From Heliocybe sulcata (Eukaryota; Basidiomycota; Agaricomycetes; Gloeophyllales; Gloeophyllaceae): a stretch of DNA of 64,000 bases. Location of the stretch: contig ML213516.1 in the NCBI GenBank assembly GCA_004369045.1, positions 497,517 to 561,516 on the forward strand. Direction: 5' to 3'. This document shows, in pieces, positions 1-12,157 of the stretch (its first letter is position 1; every line of letters begins with the position of its first letter). Both the position numbers and the translations under genes were made by a program. The notes beneath the pieces are model-generated. The model saw nothing but the letters and a program-made list of their open reading frames with translations. It searched no databases and was not told the DNA's origin.

Positions 1-345
1 CCACGGCTTTGTCTACATACGAGAGCAACAGGAAACCGTACTCCTCCCTTGAGGACGGTCATGAAGACCTTTGATATGGGTAAAGTGGTCCCTGCGATCA
101 TGTTTACTGCTTTTCCTTAGCATCGCCATAGTCACGGGTTTATTTGTTATACTGCCCGGAGCGATAAGACGCCTGCCATACATTGACTGAAAAGTATTGT
201 CTGTACAGACAGTTGCCGTAAAGTTATCCTAACAGAATTGCTGAAACCTAGCTGGTGACGACGATCACGATTGACATACATACAATTGGAACAGCATCAC
301 TCCTACTTTAAACTACTGTATCGGTAAACGAAACAATATTCCTCA
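1..345. other. no gene seen; 3' flank of the polyketide synthase
   Basis: This stretch lies beyond the stop codon of the minus-strand polyketide synthase. No reading frame of gene-like quality, repeat or RNA gene is visible. It probably holds the 3' untranslated region of that gene. The next gene to the left is outside the window. Confidence 0.5.
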
Positions 346-3300
346 CTAGTGGCTGGGTAGGAAGCCTACATGCTTCCAATAGTCGACCCATTGGGCAAAG
401 TCGACCTGATGGAGCGGAGAAAGACCAGGAGCGCGCAGAGTCGCAGAAGTACCGAGAGCCCTGTCGATAGAAAGTACAGGCATCATACCGTTGCTCTCTA
501 CGATACCGCGGGCAGCATGGTCGGGAGGGCACGCGGAACGGTACATATTGATGATGCGAATCGCGGGCTCCAGACCCGGCGCGATTTTACGGATCCCCTG
601 CGCCTTCCACTCGTGCTCCAGGCGAGCCAGCCAGTCCGAAAACGGAGCAGTGCCGACACCGAGCAGCTCAGCCATAGGCAGTGCCATGCCATCCCATGCG
701 ATGGGCTTGGGATGGCGGAGATGGAGAACCTTGTCCTCGCAGTCCAACATGTCCAGCATGGCAGCGGCAGCCAAGTCCACCGGGAGCCAAGAAATGGACT
801 ACGACCGCCAATCTCAGCACATTTCACAGTCAAAGTGCAGAGTAATCACTCACATCGGTACCGGTGGGGAAACACTTTAGCGCAAGACTGGCCGATACCA
901 TAGCAGGGAACCATTCCGATGGCTTCCACGCACCGTTCAGTCCACCGGTCAGCTGGTGGACACGCACAGTCGTGGCAGTGAATCCGGGGACCTTCTCCAT
1001 CGCGATGTCGAGTAGCCTTTCCGAAACCCACTTCGACTCGGAATACCCCGACCCGAGCGATACCTTCGGATCTGGCACAGCTGACTCGGAGATAGGGGAG
1101 TACAGGTCGGGTATATATTCCAGTTCTATGCCGGAACATGTCAGTGCACTTGTGATCATAACCCTTCATGAACACCCACGCCTGAACATGCCGCCAGAGC
1201 TGGTATAGAGTAGGCGTGCAGGCTTGCCGCTACGCACGGTGGCTGCCAGATCAATCAAAGCACGCAAACCGCCAACGTCGGGTTCGAATCTCTTCAGAGG
1301 GATGGCGAGGTTGATATTCCAGCCTGATCACGATGAGCACAATGATTAAGGACAGCCAGGTAAAGGTGCTCACCCATATGAACGACGTGCGTGACACTGC
1401 CTCGAATCTGCCGGTTGCCCCGGTCAATGAGTGCACACGACGTGCTGAACGATTACTCACCCTCTCGTACACTTCTTCTGAAAGACCCAGATGCGGCTCG
1501 GTGAGCACAGCCTCTAGCAACTCCAGCTTATCCGAGTTCAGTATGGCAGCGTTAATACCTCGTGCCTGTAGTGCCTCCTGTTGTCGAACAAAAGGTGACT
1601 GCGCAGAGTCCGATTTCCGCAGGAGCGCGTAGATCTTGTCGATATTGAGCGCGCAGAGCGACCGGGCAAGCATGTGGGCGCCGAGACTGCCCAGAGTACC
1701 CGTGAGCACAATGACCCGGCTTGTAGAAGCGGACACAGTATTATCCAATGGAGGCTCGACGGCAGGGAATTCCGCGCTGAACTTTTCCACCATCGCTCGC
1801 AGCTCCCGAGCTTCGTCTTCAGGATGGCCGATTGTCGGTTCACCCGGGCTGGATTTAACTGAGCCAGTTTCTTCCACGCGAGCCTCCAATTGCTGGAGAG
1901 TGACATCGGCTAGAAGCTGGATCTGTGAGATGGCGACAATGGGGGCTAGCGCTGAAGACAAGGATGTTGCAGACAGAGAGTCGAGCCCGTACGCCGTAAG
2001 GGGGACGTCTGGAGCAAGATCATCGGGTGCCACCTCAAGGATCTTACAGACGATATCCTTCACGCTGGACGACCCCGGCGTATCCTCAGAGACAGTCACA
2101 CTTGTCTCTGGAAGTAGATGCTCGAAGGTTCGGGACAAACCCATGTTAACGGCGACCTTTTGCCAATCGAAACTAGGAACGTATTGCCATATGGTCCCGC
2201 CACGAAGTTTCTGTATGCCATCTCCTAGGCATGCGCACAGTTCTACAAGAGGGGATTACTCAAAAGAATTTCAGCTAAGCCTAATAAAACCGCACCTGAC
2301 GCAGTCATACCCCAATCGATGATATGCCGCAAACGACGTCTGTGCGCGTCGTCGATATGTCCTTTCAATAAGATTGCGCTATCAATGATAGCCGGGCAGA
2401 CCATGCAGAACGCGTTGCTGTACTTCTTTGTGAGTCCAGCCAGAGCAGAATTCGCACTACCATTATGTCAGCGTCGGTGCGGTATCATATCGAGCATTGC
2501 CTTACCTTGCATAGTTGGTCTGGCCTGCGTTGCCGAACATAGCAGACACCGAGGAGACCGTGATCAGAAAATCGAGCGATTGAATGCTGACAGCCTGTTC
2601 AAGGTTCTGGAAGGCTCGGACCTTTGGCGGGAATGGCGCTTCAAATGTCTCCAGAGTTTGCGCCGTGAATGTACGATCAACTATGGCAGCGGAGAGGACC
2701 ACGCATCCACCCAGTGGCTGCGTCAGACCTTGTACGACACGCTTAACATCCTCCAGCGAGATGGCGTCCGCTGCCACAGTCTCCAGGCGCAGGTCTGGAA
2801 GACTCTCCAGATGTCTGAGGATACGCTTCGACAAGACCGTACCCCTTTCAGTGATACTCCTACTGCCGGCACGGGAAGTCAAGACAATGTTCCTAGCGCC
2901 TTGCTGCGCTGCGTTGTCAGTGAAAATCGCGCCGACATGATCCATGACTTCTCACCGAATACATCCAAAGCGCGATCTCCAAGCCGAGACTACCCATACC
3001 ACCGATGAGCAGATACGATTTGAGTGGGCTCATAATGTCGAGCTGCAAGCGTACTTCCTCCGTAATAGCGGGTTGTACTAAGTGCAGTGGTTCCAAGAAG
3101 GCTGCCCTCGAGTCTATGTGGAACGCGGATGCGATACGTAGCGCATCGCCGATAGCCCAGGGGTCTCTCAGTAGTACGGCAGGAATTCCCCGCTTGGCAT
3201 CCGACCATTGGAACACTTTTCCTCTAGGAGCAACGTGGTCATCGAATATTTGAACATCTGCAGAGTCCTCGCAACCAGTCACAATGAAAGTAGGTCGGAG

Positions 3301-6300
3301 AACAGCGACAGCCTCGAGATCGGCAAGGGTGGGTTCAGCCGGACAAGAAGTGACATGCAATCCAAGAGCATTGTACATTGCGACTACGTCGCGGCCAATG
3401 TCAGTACTTGCATGTGTCACAAATACAGAAGCTCCCTCGAGTCGTTCCGGGTGGGCGAACCGAGCAGCTCCGACTGATAGTACTGCGACAGCCTGGGCGA
3501 ACACGGAGGGAAATGAAGAAGCAGCAACATCGACGATACTTCCGGAGTGGACGACAGCAACATTTGATATTTGACTGCTGACAATTCCCGCGACACATCG
3601 TGATTCCCCCGCAGGCTGTCCGACGAACGCCCACAGCTGCGAAGTTACTGGCGAGATACCAATGACATTGACGAAGACGTGGTTCTGCGGAACTGAAGGA
3701 GTGGAGATCTGCTTGATGTCCGCACCGTCATACACCCAAGGCAACTCCGGTCGGAACGCTGCACTTGATGCCGGAGGTTCGGCAAGTACAATCCTGGGCA
3801 CGTGGACCGCACCGTCCTCTTGAACGTAGACTTCGTTCTCGCAGTCACTTTCCAGCAGGCGGTCCATAGCTATAGCTCTGTCTTTGCATCCCCAGGAAGC
3901 GGGGAAGACGACCAAGCGCACCGTCCAGAAGGTATACTCCTTCCCAAGAGACCTGGAGAAACCAAGAGCGGCATGCCCATCCATGCCAGCCGATGCAATG
4001 AACAAGAGCGTTAGAGGAGCACTGGAGTCCAGCTTCATGAGCCGCTGCTGGATGTTTATCTCCACACCTCGCGTATACTCAATTATGATGATGTCTTTCT
4101 TGCCATGATCTGTGTAGCCATTGATCTCACCATTCTGGGTTGGAAGGTGCCCGTTCCCCACGACGTATCCGTTGCCCTCTTGAGCATGTCCGTTCATCTC
4201 GATATTCCCGTTGCCCACTGCCCGTGGTAGGACAATGTCAGTTGCAATGTCGGCCACCTCGAAGCGCTTGTCCACCTTCTCCGGAACATGACCATGACGA
4301 GCGACTTCCATGGCCTCGATGGTACACAGCCGAATGCCATCGGGACGTACGAGAGTGAAATCATAAGTAATGGCCTCTGCAGCTTGGTAAGATGCATGTT
4401 CAACACCCTTCTTTAGGCTTACCAGGGGTCCAAGCGGACATAATGCCATGCCCGAAGATGGTTTCTGGCAGTGGCTTCTCGAATAACGCGTCGTGTACGG
4501 TGAGTGTCCTGATCTTAGCTGGCAAGTAGTATCGGGTACCATCCCAGCAATATGTCAGGATGGGGTGGACCATTGCATGCAAGGCGCCATCGAGAATTGC
4601 CGGATGCAGATTATACTCATTCAGGCTTGCAGTCCGTCAGTGTATAATAGCTACTTCAAGGCGGTCTCACTCACTCGGGTATATCTCCAAGATCACCACG
4701 GACCTCGACGAGTATCTCTTCTCTTCCCTGAGTATCCAAGCCACGATAGCAAGCCTTTACCCTTTGGTACATGGGTCCGTACTGAGCAAAACTGGCAAAG
4801 TCTTCGTAGAAATCTACCAAAGCAGGTCATTAGCATGATCCAGGATCGGTGAGGAGAAGAGCCACACTTTTCATCTCTATAGGAGCTAGGCGGTCCAAGA
4901 TAGGTTCAAGCTGGACCGGACTCGGGCTTTCCGTAGCTCTATCCATTGAAAGGTAACCTCTGGCGTGAAGACGGTCGTACTAAACAAGAGCTTAGTGAAT
5001 GTTATGGTCCGAGCGGGAGATAGATGTCACCTGCAAGGGCCATTTCCTTGCAATATCTATGGGAGCTGCACTGCGGACTGTCCACTTGCGACCCTCTAGC
5101 GAGATCTCCAGAGGCGTCGGCCGCTCGGATGACAAGGCGATGATGGAAATGAATTCGACATCGAATAGTGTTCGGGCACCAAATTCAAGAGCCTACATCA
5201 AGCTTTAGTCGATGAGATTACGAACACGAAGAGGACGACCGACCATCTCGAGGTAGCCGGCGGCAGGCATAATCGGTTCGCCCTTGATAACGTGTTGTGC
5301 TAGAGCCGGGTGCGTCTTGACGTTCACCTGTATCTGAGGGTAGTTCAGTGGACCGTTACGACGTTGCCTGATCCTCGTAATCTCCCGGGACGCCCCAACG
5401 TATGGGACATCCCTCCGGGCGAAGGGATAGGGCACCTGAGGCAAATCCGTGTCGGTGTTACAGCCGGACAGACGATTGAAGTCAACAGTGTGGTAGCCAG
5501 CAACAACAATTTTCCCAATAAATTCGACAAGCCCGTACAAGTCAGCAGCAGCCTGCCCCTTCTTGGGTCGTCGAAGCGGGCAGAGAACGGGGATATCCTT
5601 CCCAACCATGGATGACAAATATCCACTCAGGACAGGATGAGGACCTAACTCGATGTAGACCGCGTTCGGGTACTTGCCGTGCAGTACTTGCACCGCTTCC
5701 GCGAACCGCACGGGCCCCCGGGTGTTGTCCCAAAAGTACTGCGCGTCAAGGGCTTTAGTGAAGAAATCGCCGCTCTCCGTAGAGTAAATCTCGGCTGTTG
5801 GGTCTTCAATACGATGTCTAGCAAAGACCTCCCCTACAAGCTTCTGGTATTCGTCTTTACAGATATCCATCATAGCGGAGTGAACTGGGATCCGGGTGCG
5901 CAGACGCCTAGCAAAGATTCCCTTGGCACCCGCTGCCTGCACAGCGAGATCGATATGGGATGCTTTGCCAGATAGAGTGATAGCGTTCGGAGTGTTATAG
6001 CAGCCAATCTCGAGAGATCCAAACCCTGCATCTGAGATAACGGAAGCGATGATTTCTCTGGCTTGGTCTTCAGAGCAGTTGATTGCCGCCATGGTGCCAT
6101 CAGCAGCCTCAAGTAAGGACATCGCCTTGCCTCTGGCAATGGCCAGCTCAAGAGCGAGCGCCTTGCTGCCGGAACCGGAGGCATACAGAACTGCAGTCTC
6201 CCCAGCGGAATGTCCAATAACTGCATCTGGCTTGATGTTTAGGCTGGCGAGAGTATCGACGAGGGCCAGCTGCACCATTGTCAACGCAGGCAGGGTAAGT

Positions 6301-8561
6301 GCGATTGGCCAGATGTCTCCGAGATTGTCTTCCTGGGGCGTCTCGGAGAAGATGCCGGTGCTTTCAATGAGAGACTTTCCGACGGCCGTTTCATACACCT
6401 GGTCTAACTCAAGGATGCTCGATTGGAACACGGCGTTGGTCTTGAACAGCTCCCGACCCACTTCATATCAAGATTAGCAGAGTGAAATTAGTATGGCACG
6501 TAAACAACGCACTGTCGAAGTACTGAGGACCTTGTCCGGAGAAGACAAAGACGAGTGGCACAGAAGATCTGTGAGAAAGAACAGGCTCCGAGAGCTGCGA
6601 CATCTCATGGCCTTTGGCAGTAGCGAAGGATCGCCAGGGCATGGACCGGACACGGCGACCGTATAGGCGAGTAAGCTGGTGACCGACATCGACCGAGTAC
6701 GTCGCCCTGAGACTCTCGCCGATCTCCTTGGTGGATCGGGGAGAGAGACCGCCAACGATCAAAATCGCAGGAACCTCCTTCATATCAACACGCCAAAAGG
6801 TGCTCTCTTGCTGGGGCGGGGGCGGGGCGCCTTCGACCACGCAGTGGCCATTGGCTCCACCAATACCAGAACTCGTCATCGCGATCAGAGGCTGTCCACT
6901 AGGCGCGCGGCACTTCAATGGCTCCGCTTCAGTAGGTACGTGAATGCGATATTGATCCCACTTGATCTTCGGATTCCGCTCCTTCAAGTTGACGTTGGGC
7001 GGGATCATCCCTGTCTTCAATATCAACGACACTTTGCAGAGAGACGCTAAGAAAGATGTAATCTCGAGATGCCTTGTAGGTATCGTCAGCCTCGTCACCG
7101 TAATTAACGGAGACTTAGCTTACCCCATGTTTCCTTTGAGGCTGCCCATGATCAAGTCATCCTTTCGCGAAAATTCGGCACCTATCCAGTTAACCTCGGT
7201 CGGATCGCCTTGAGCGGTACCTATGATTTTTGCACTATGTCAGACTAGGAAGGAGTATCAAGGCATAATTCATGTGCCTGTAGTGTGCGACTCGATGAAG
7301 TCGACCTCTCGCGGTGATCGCCCCGCTTGCCGGAATGCACGCTGCATAGCTTCCTTTTGAGCCTCAGCGACGGGAGCGTGGATGGGAGCCAATTGACCCG
7401 AGGAGTTGACCCCAGTACCGAGTATCTATTCATAGCGATTAAAACACAGCCGAAATAAACAACACTCGAATATGCTTACGCTTCCATAGATTTTGTCGGT
7501 GTCGCGCAATGCTGCATCTAGAGGCTTGAGAACTATCGCCACAACACCCTCACTGCGACTGAAGCTACACACATGAATATCTGGGTCAACAGGATGAACT
7601 CAAGAAGTGATACGAAAAAGTCTAACCCATTAGCCGATGCGTCAAAAGGTTTGCACTTCCCATCTGGAGCGAGTACGCCAGTAACTTGACTGTACGTAAG
7701 CCACTCCGTAAACCTGGCCGTGAAGTGGACACGCGGTCAAATACTTCGTCGATAATAACAGCCGCGTGGACATACCTGTGATTAATCTGACTTCCTCCAA
7801 CAACTGCAGCATCGCACTCGCCATTGAGTATCGCTTGCACAGCAAGGTGAGTGGCATAAAGACTGGAGCTGCACGCCGTGTCAAGGGGGACTGTGGGTCC
7901 TCGTAGATCGAGATGATACGAGACTCGATTAGCGATTGTCGACGGTGCATAAGCGAGCGACGCCGTGGCCTCTGCATCATCCTGGATAGACAATACGCTC
8001 AATGATCTGCTCGATAAAAGCCTGGACATACGTGGCCAGAAATCGCGAATAAGTCATGCGCTACGCCTGACATATAACAGCCGACATTCTTCCCTCTGTA
8101 ATCAATACCGGAGTCGACAAGGCTCAGAAACGTCGTCTCAATGAGCTTGCGAGTGCTGACGGGCATAACGTGCGCATCCTTGCCAGTGATGCCGAACTCA
8201 AAGTAGTCGAAGAGGTTTATATCCTTGAGGAATGATCCCATCTCCGGAACGACACGACCCAACGCATTTCCCCGACGACTATGAGCAACCATTCAGCAAA
8301 TGGGGAAAAGCTCTATATAAACACTTACTATTCTATGTTGAACCTCTCTGCAGGGATCTTCTCGTACGATTCACCCTTCTTGTACAGAAACTCGCAGAAA
8401 GATGCCAAGTCAAGGTTCCCTGGACGATTTGCTCCGGCTGGAAGTTCCACCGCTATTCCAACCTATCAAAGACATATTACATCGTATTTCCCTTTCGCGT
8501 AGGCTTCAGGATGGAGACTCACAATTGCAACGGGAGAACGTTTGGTTTCTTGCATCGACAT
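346..8561 (-). CDS. reducing polyketide synthase with terminal thioester reductase (KS-AT-DH-degenerate ER-KR-ACP-R)
   Basis: Iterative type I polyketide synthase. The start is ATG at 8561 ([10 protein letters not shown]), whose exon splices into [10 protein letters not shown], the usual KS opening. KS has DTACSSS (active Cys near 7872), IESHTTG spliced to TAQGDPTE, and NMG spliced to H. AT has GHSAGE (Ser near 6208). DH has [11 protein letters not shown] and [12 protein letters not shown]. An ER-like region (about 3700-3100) has lost the glycine-rich NADPH loop. KR has GGMGSLGLE and [14 protein letters not shown] has YGLDSLSA (Ser near 1978). A Lys2-like reductase domain ends the protein, with [23 protein letters not shown] and YSESKW. 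No methyltransferase domain was seen. The reductase should release the chain as an aldehyde or alcohol rather than an acid. There are well over ten short introns; every junction I traced keeps frame, so the gene looks intact. The product is unknown. Confidence 0.93.
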
Positions 8562-10154
8562 ATTTATCCGGGTCGAAAGGTGAGGTCTGACTTGGATAGT
8601 TGGCTCCTGAAGGTTGAGCTTGATATTTATGCAAGTCCAACAAAAATGATGGTAGTCGCACCTGACATCGCCGAAGGAAGTAAAATTGATGATCAGGGCA
8701 TTTGAGATGGCCGTTCTGTATGCTCAGGCATGTAAATTGGCAATACGAGAAATGGCGGCCTTCCTAGAAACGCGCTAGAGGCAGTAACTCAGAGTTAGCA
8801 TTGCAGATAAGACAACAAGATGACAGTCCGGTCTGCGACTGCCGCCGACCAGGGTCTATGATGTGAGGTGCCTGCAGATCCAGCCAAAGCATGAGAGACA
8901 TCCAGAAGTTCCGCGACATTCTCGTAAGCAAAGCCCCGAACGCGCGACTTGACATCCATCAAGCAGCAGTTTCATGTACCTCGAGCTAAGTATGCCGAGG
9001 ACTTAACCTGCTAGTTTAGACTCTCTCGAGCAAGCATGAACTGCATGAAGAAGACGTGTGACCGTGACAACATCTCGTGGTGTTGCGTGGTGTGATTGGT
9101 CACGGCGAGCTAAGGACAGCATTGACGAGTAATCAAACAGCATTCTCCACGAGGATACTATCATCGACACGGTTCAGTTTGTCGCCCCTACTGCCGGATT
9201 CACCAAACCCTCACAGGCTGAATATTCCCTGGATTAGCTCGCTAAACCTGTCACAGGTCCATGCTGGTAAGTGCAGTTGTTTTGCAGGAGACTCTGTCGC
9301 GGCAAACAAGAGGGAAGCCCAGGTAGACCGCCCTTCCATGGCTATCATTCGCATTGATCTCTAATTGATCTCTAATTGTCTAAGGAATATCCTCTGCTTT
9401 GCATAACCGAACCCAGCAGGTGCGATATCTCTCTTGCTGACCTCCGACGGGTCCGGGCACGTCACGCTTATAACCTCGTGTCACAGGCCGCTCTTCTACA
9501 GCGAGGTCTATCCTAAACTTCCCTCGCTCCCCGAATTCCCAGCCCTTGTAGGTTGATCAAATACAATGCACATATTCTACTCGAATTGTCACGATAGCAG
9601 CACAAAATGTAGGGAAGTAAAACGTTATCAACTGGCGGCCACGGTCCGGTAGTAACAAGCACCGTGCCACAAAGCAAATCGAACCGCGCGTTCAATCATC
9701 CGCCGACGGTACCTATAGCATCAATGCATGATTGTGCATCGAAAGAAGTCGTGTAACATACTCACAGCCGGCTGCCAGTGCCGGGCACCGACAAGACCTG
9801 CGAAAGTCGCTAATCAAAACGATTTTGATTCACAGGTCATCATCTCTCACCCAGTATCTATCATATCGTCCAGCAGCTGCGGTCGTGCAGACGCTCAAGT
9901 CTCTTCGCTAGCAGTCTAGTGCCGATTCTGCTTGCTCGGTTCAGTCATATGGCTACTTGCTATGCCGCTATATGCAAGTCATGAGGCAATCGCCCTCAAC
10001 GGTCCGGACTACTATGAGATGAGCCATCTATCATAATAGATCGCAGTACTGCGCTGTTCTTGTATGCTAATCTCTCCATATGTATGGTCTCGACTCTAAC
10101 TAATAATAACCCAGTCTCTCAGTGCAGACCACACTGCTTCGCCTTTCGAAAGGC
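8562..10154. other. gene-poor intergenic DNA upstream of the polyketide synthase
   Basis: This segment holds the promoter of the minus-strand polyketide synthase and about 1.5 kb without a recognisable gene. A short open frame near 8764-8958 on the minus strand starts with ATG but is unlike any ketosynthase N-terminus and needs no place in the synthase. No clear TATA box was identified. Confidence 0.4.
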
Positions 10155-10157
10155 TAA

Positions 10158-10284
10158 GGGCCTGTTCGGATTCCCAGAGAACCGGTAACTGCTGGCTTCG
10201 GTAACGCAGTTGTCGGAACCAGGCTCAGTAGCGATGCCAGCAATTAGCCAGCGCCCAGCAGTTACCGGGGGTCCGAATGGGCCC
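10158..10284. mobile_element. 127-bp PIF/Harbinger-like MITE with TAA target duplication
   Basis: The left end reads GGGCCTGTTCGGATTCCC. The right end, read inward on the opposite strand, starts GGGCCCATTCGGACCCC. Both arms then share CCGGTAACTGCTGG after a small gap. TAA directly flanks both ends (10155-10157 and 10285-10287). Long imperfect terminal inverted repeats, tiny size, no coding capacity and a 3-bp TAA duplication are the marks of Tourist-type MITEs mobilised by PIF/Harbinger transposases. Family assignment rests on TSD length and end sequence only. Confidence 0.7.
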
Positions 10285-10342
10285 TAAGCATTGATGCATC
10301 TCTAGCTTGGGCCGACTCGGCTTAATTGCGGCACCACACTGG

Positions 10343-11160
10343 TTAGGTACGACTCTGGTACGTTGACCCAATTTTGTATACAGCGTTTTGCGTCTGAGTG
10401 CGGAGGATGTTTACTTCCGATCTTCCCGTCCAAGTCACGGCCTTCGTAACCTCCGGAATCAAGGTTCCATGCAGTGCGTTCATGTTTCTGGTCCCGTACT
10501 CTGAGACCAACCTTGATGGCAGGGCAAAGAGTTGCATCTCTGTTATCTATGATTTGTCGAGATTGAAGGCGCTACGGTAAGCCCAGGACAACGGTATCCA
10601 GTTGATATCCATGATCATGTCGGCATGCTTGAAGTCTCGAGCAGACGATTCCTATCCTCCTTGACAAGAGCTCTCATGTCAACGAGACACCGTGGATGCG
10701 CCGCGGGTTCTGATAGACCATTGCAGCCTCTACTCACCTAGAATACCCGAGGTCCATCAGATTAATGTTGTTGGCGGGCGGACCTTGCGAATAATAGCCT
10801 CCCCATGGACTGTCGTATCGGCATTGCACCGATGATATTCTTGCAGTCATATGTAATGCCGGCCGGACATCGTGAGTGCAGTTGCATGTTATCTTGCCGC
10901 CAGAGGTCTATTGCTCTCCACCGAAGCAACATTGACCTTTCCCCACAGCTTGACAGTGATTGCGACAAGGACGTATCTCGAGTAGCAAAGGGTCCCTTCC
11001 GAAGGAGAATCGCACCTCCCGCTAAGGTCCACGGTCTCCCGGCAGTCGCTCAAGCGCTCACCCAGCGCCTGAATACGCCTTCGCTCGTCAAAACATTGCA
11101 CATCCTGGTCTACCACACGGCAACAGCTCCGCACTATGTCCTCAAGTGGCTCGTCTGACA
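10343..11160 (-). other. possible decayed coding sequence, unassigned
   Basis: The minus strand holds several consecutive protein-like stretches in different frames, for example one with CNCTHDVRPALHMTAR and GGYYSQGPPANNINLMDL (about 10740-10930) and one with FKHADMIMDINWIPLSWAYR (about 10570-10650). They are separated by stops and frame changes. They could be exons of a small gene or remains of one. I do not recognise the family. Low confidence; chance reading is possible. Confidence 0.2.
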
Positions 11161-11572
11161 GGCCCAGATCCTAAGCTTTCCGTAGCCGAGGTCTCTATCA
11201 GAAGGAAAGGTCATTATACGATATATCACCTTGATCTGATTTACGCTATAGTTGTGGCCAAATATGCGTTAGGCGCCGCTGATTCTCAGAGCCGCAAGAA
11301 TACACGGTTTGAGTACTCAGCGAAAGTCTACGTGAACGTGCATCCTAGTACGTATTCTCGTCAGGTTGTCCAGGTTGCACCTCATCGGAAGACTGAGAGC
11401 TGGCCACGCTCTCGAGCATGGCGACCTGCAAATTCACATACCCAGATGATACACCGCCTACTAGGCTATATTGTATACGTACCAAGTGACAAGTACTGAT
11501 TCTAACGACCACCCAATCGCGTGTGTTTATAATTAGGAGCGTGACGCTAATGAACGCGTACCGTCACACCGC
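11161..11572. other. nothing recognised
   Basis: Intergenic sequence left of the larger MITE. It has no frame, repeat or RNA signal I can support. Confidence 0.4.
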
Positions 11573-11580
11573 GTCTGCCC

Positions 11581-11614
11581 AGGACCCGGGTGACTGCTAT
11601 ATATGTCTGTCGGG
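11581..11614 (+). repeat. left terminal inverted repeat of the 441-bp MITE
   Basis: This 34-nt arm matches the reverse complement of 11988-12021 at 31 positions. It ends in the first copy of the TGTCTGTCGG motif that is repeated through the element. Confidence 0.88.
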
Positions 11615-11987
11615 TTTTTTGCATTTTTGAGGGCGAAAAATTGGCCGTATGTCTGTCGGAAATAGCATTTTTTAAGCTCCTGAGAGCTCTCATGAGGGAA
11701 ATGTCTGTCGGATATAGCATTTTTGAGGGCCGCTAGACGCTAGACCAGGCCTGGCGGGCAGAATATTACCGGTTGGGCAGTCGTCTAGGTCCGCCTTCGT
11801 ACCGGACGGCGGTAAGCGCTCTGATTTAGGTTGAAATCTGACCGAAGACACTGAAAAATCGCTTGAAAATGTCTTTCTACGGCCCGCCGCGGCGCCGAAT
11901 AAGGCGTGGGAACGTGAAATGTCTGTCGGAAATAGCATGTTTGAGGCCAGTTTGGCCGCATTTTTGAGGCTGATTTGGGGCGATTTT

Positions 11988-12021
11988 CCCGACAGACATA
12001 CATAGTAGTGACCCGGGTCCT
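11988..12021 (-). repeat. right terminal inverted repeat of the 441-bp MITE
   Basis: Inverted partner of the left arm, followed immediately by the second GTCTGCCC copy at 12022-12029. Confidence 0.88.
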
Positions 12022-12157
12022 GTCTGCCCTCAGCTCCAGGTCAGAATCGAACGTTTCGTAGCCGTGCATACTAGGTGTCAATCCTCGCCGCCAGCAATCA
12101 CAGCTTGTACACGTCGACTCGTACACGTCAATTCCCATCCCACCCCGCCCCGATCCC

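Larger units (their letters stand above)
11581..12021. mobile_element. 441-bp non-autonomous DNA transposon (MITE) with 8-bp target duplication
   Basis: The element is bounded by 34-nt terminal inverted repeats that differ at only 3 positions; each starts AGGACCCGGGT and ends TATGTCTGTCGGG. It is flanked on both sides by the identical octamer GTCTGCCC (11573-11580 and 12022-12029). Inside, the motif ATGTCTGTCGG followed by a T-rich GCATTTTTGAGG-like tail recurs near 11603, 11649, 11702 and 11921, and inverted at the right end. It has no plausible transposase frame. An 8-bp duplication fits hAT or the fungal KDZ/Zisupton group. The near-identical arms and perfect duplication suggest fairly recent insertion. 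Confidence 0.88.

Noticed and set aside
1274-1290. GGTTCGAATC, a T-arm-like tRNA motif
   Set aside because: It lies within a coding exon of the reductase domain and no cloverleaf can be drawn.
346-8561. Polyketide synthase as a pseudogene, because its frame is broken many times
   Set aside because: Each break I traced has a GT-AG intron of about 50 nt that restores a conserved motif across it (for example [38 protein letters not shown]). The breaks are introns.
8764-8958. Upstream exon of the polyketide synthase (MDVKSRVRGFAYENVAELL)
   Set aside because: The KS N-terminus is complete from 8561, and this frame does not fit an N-terminal extension seen in the family. It might be a chance frame.
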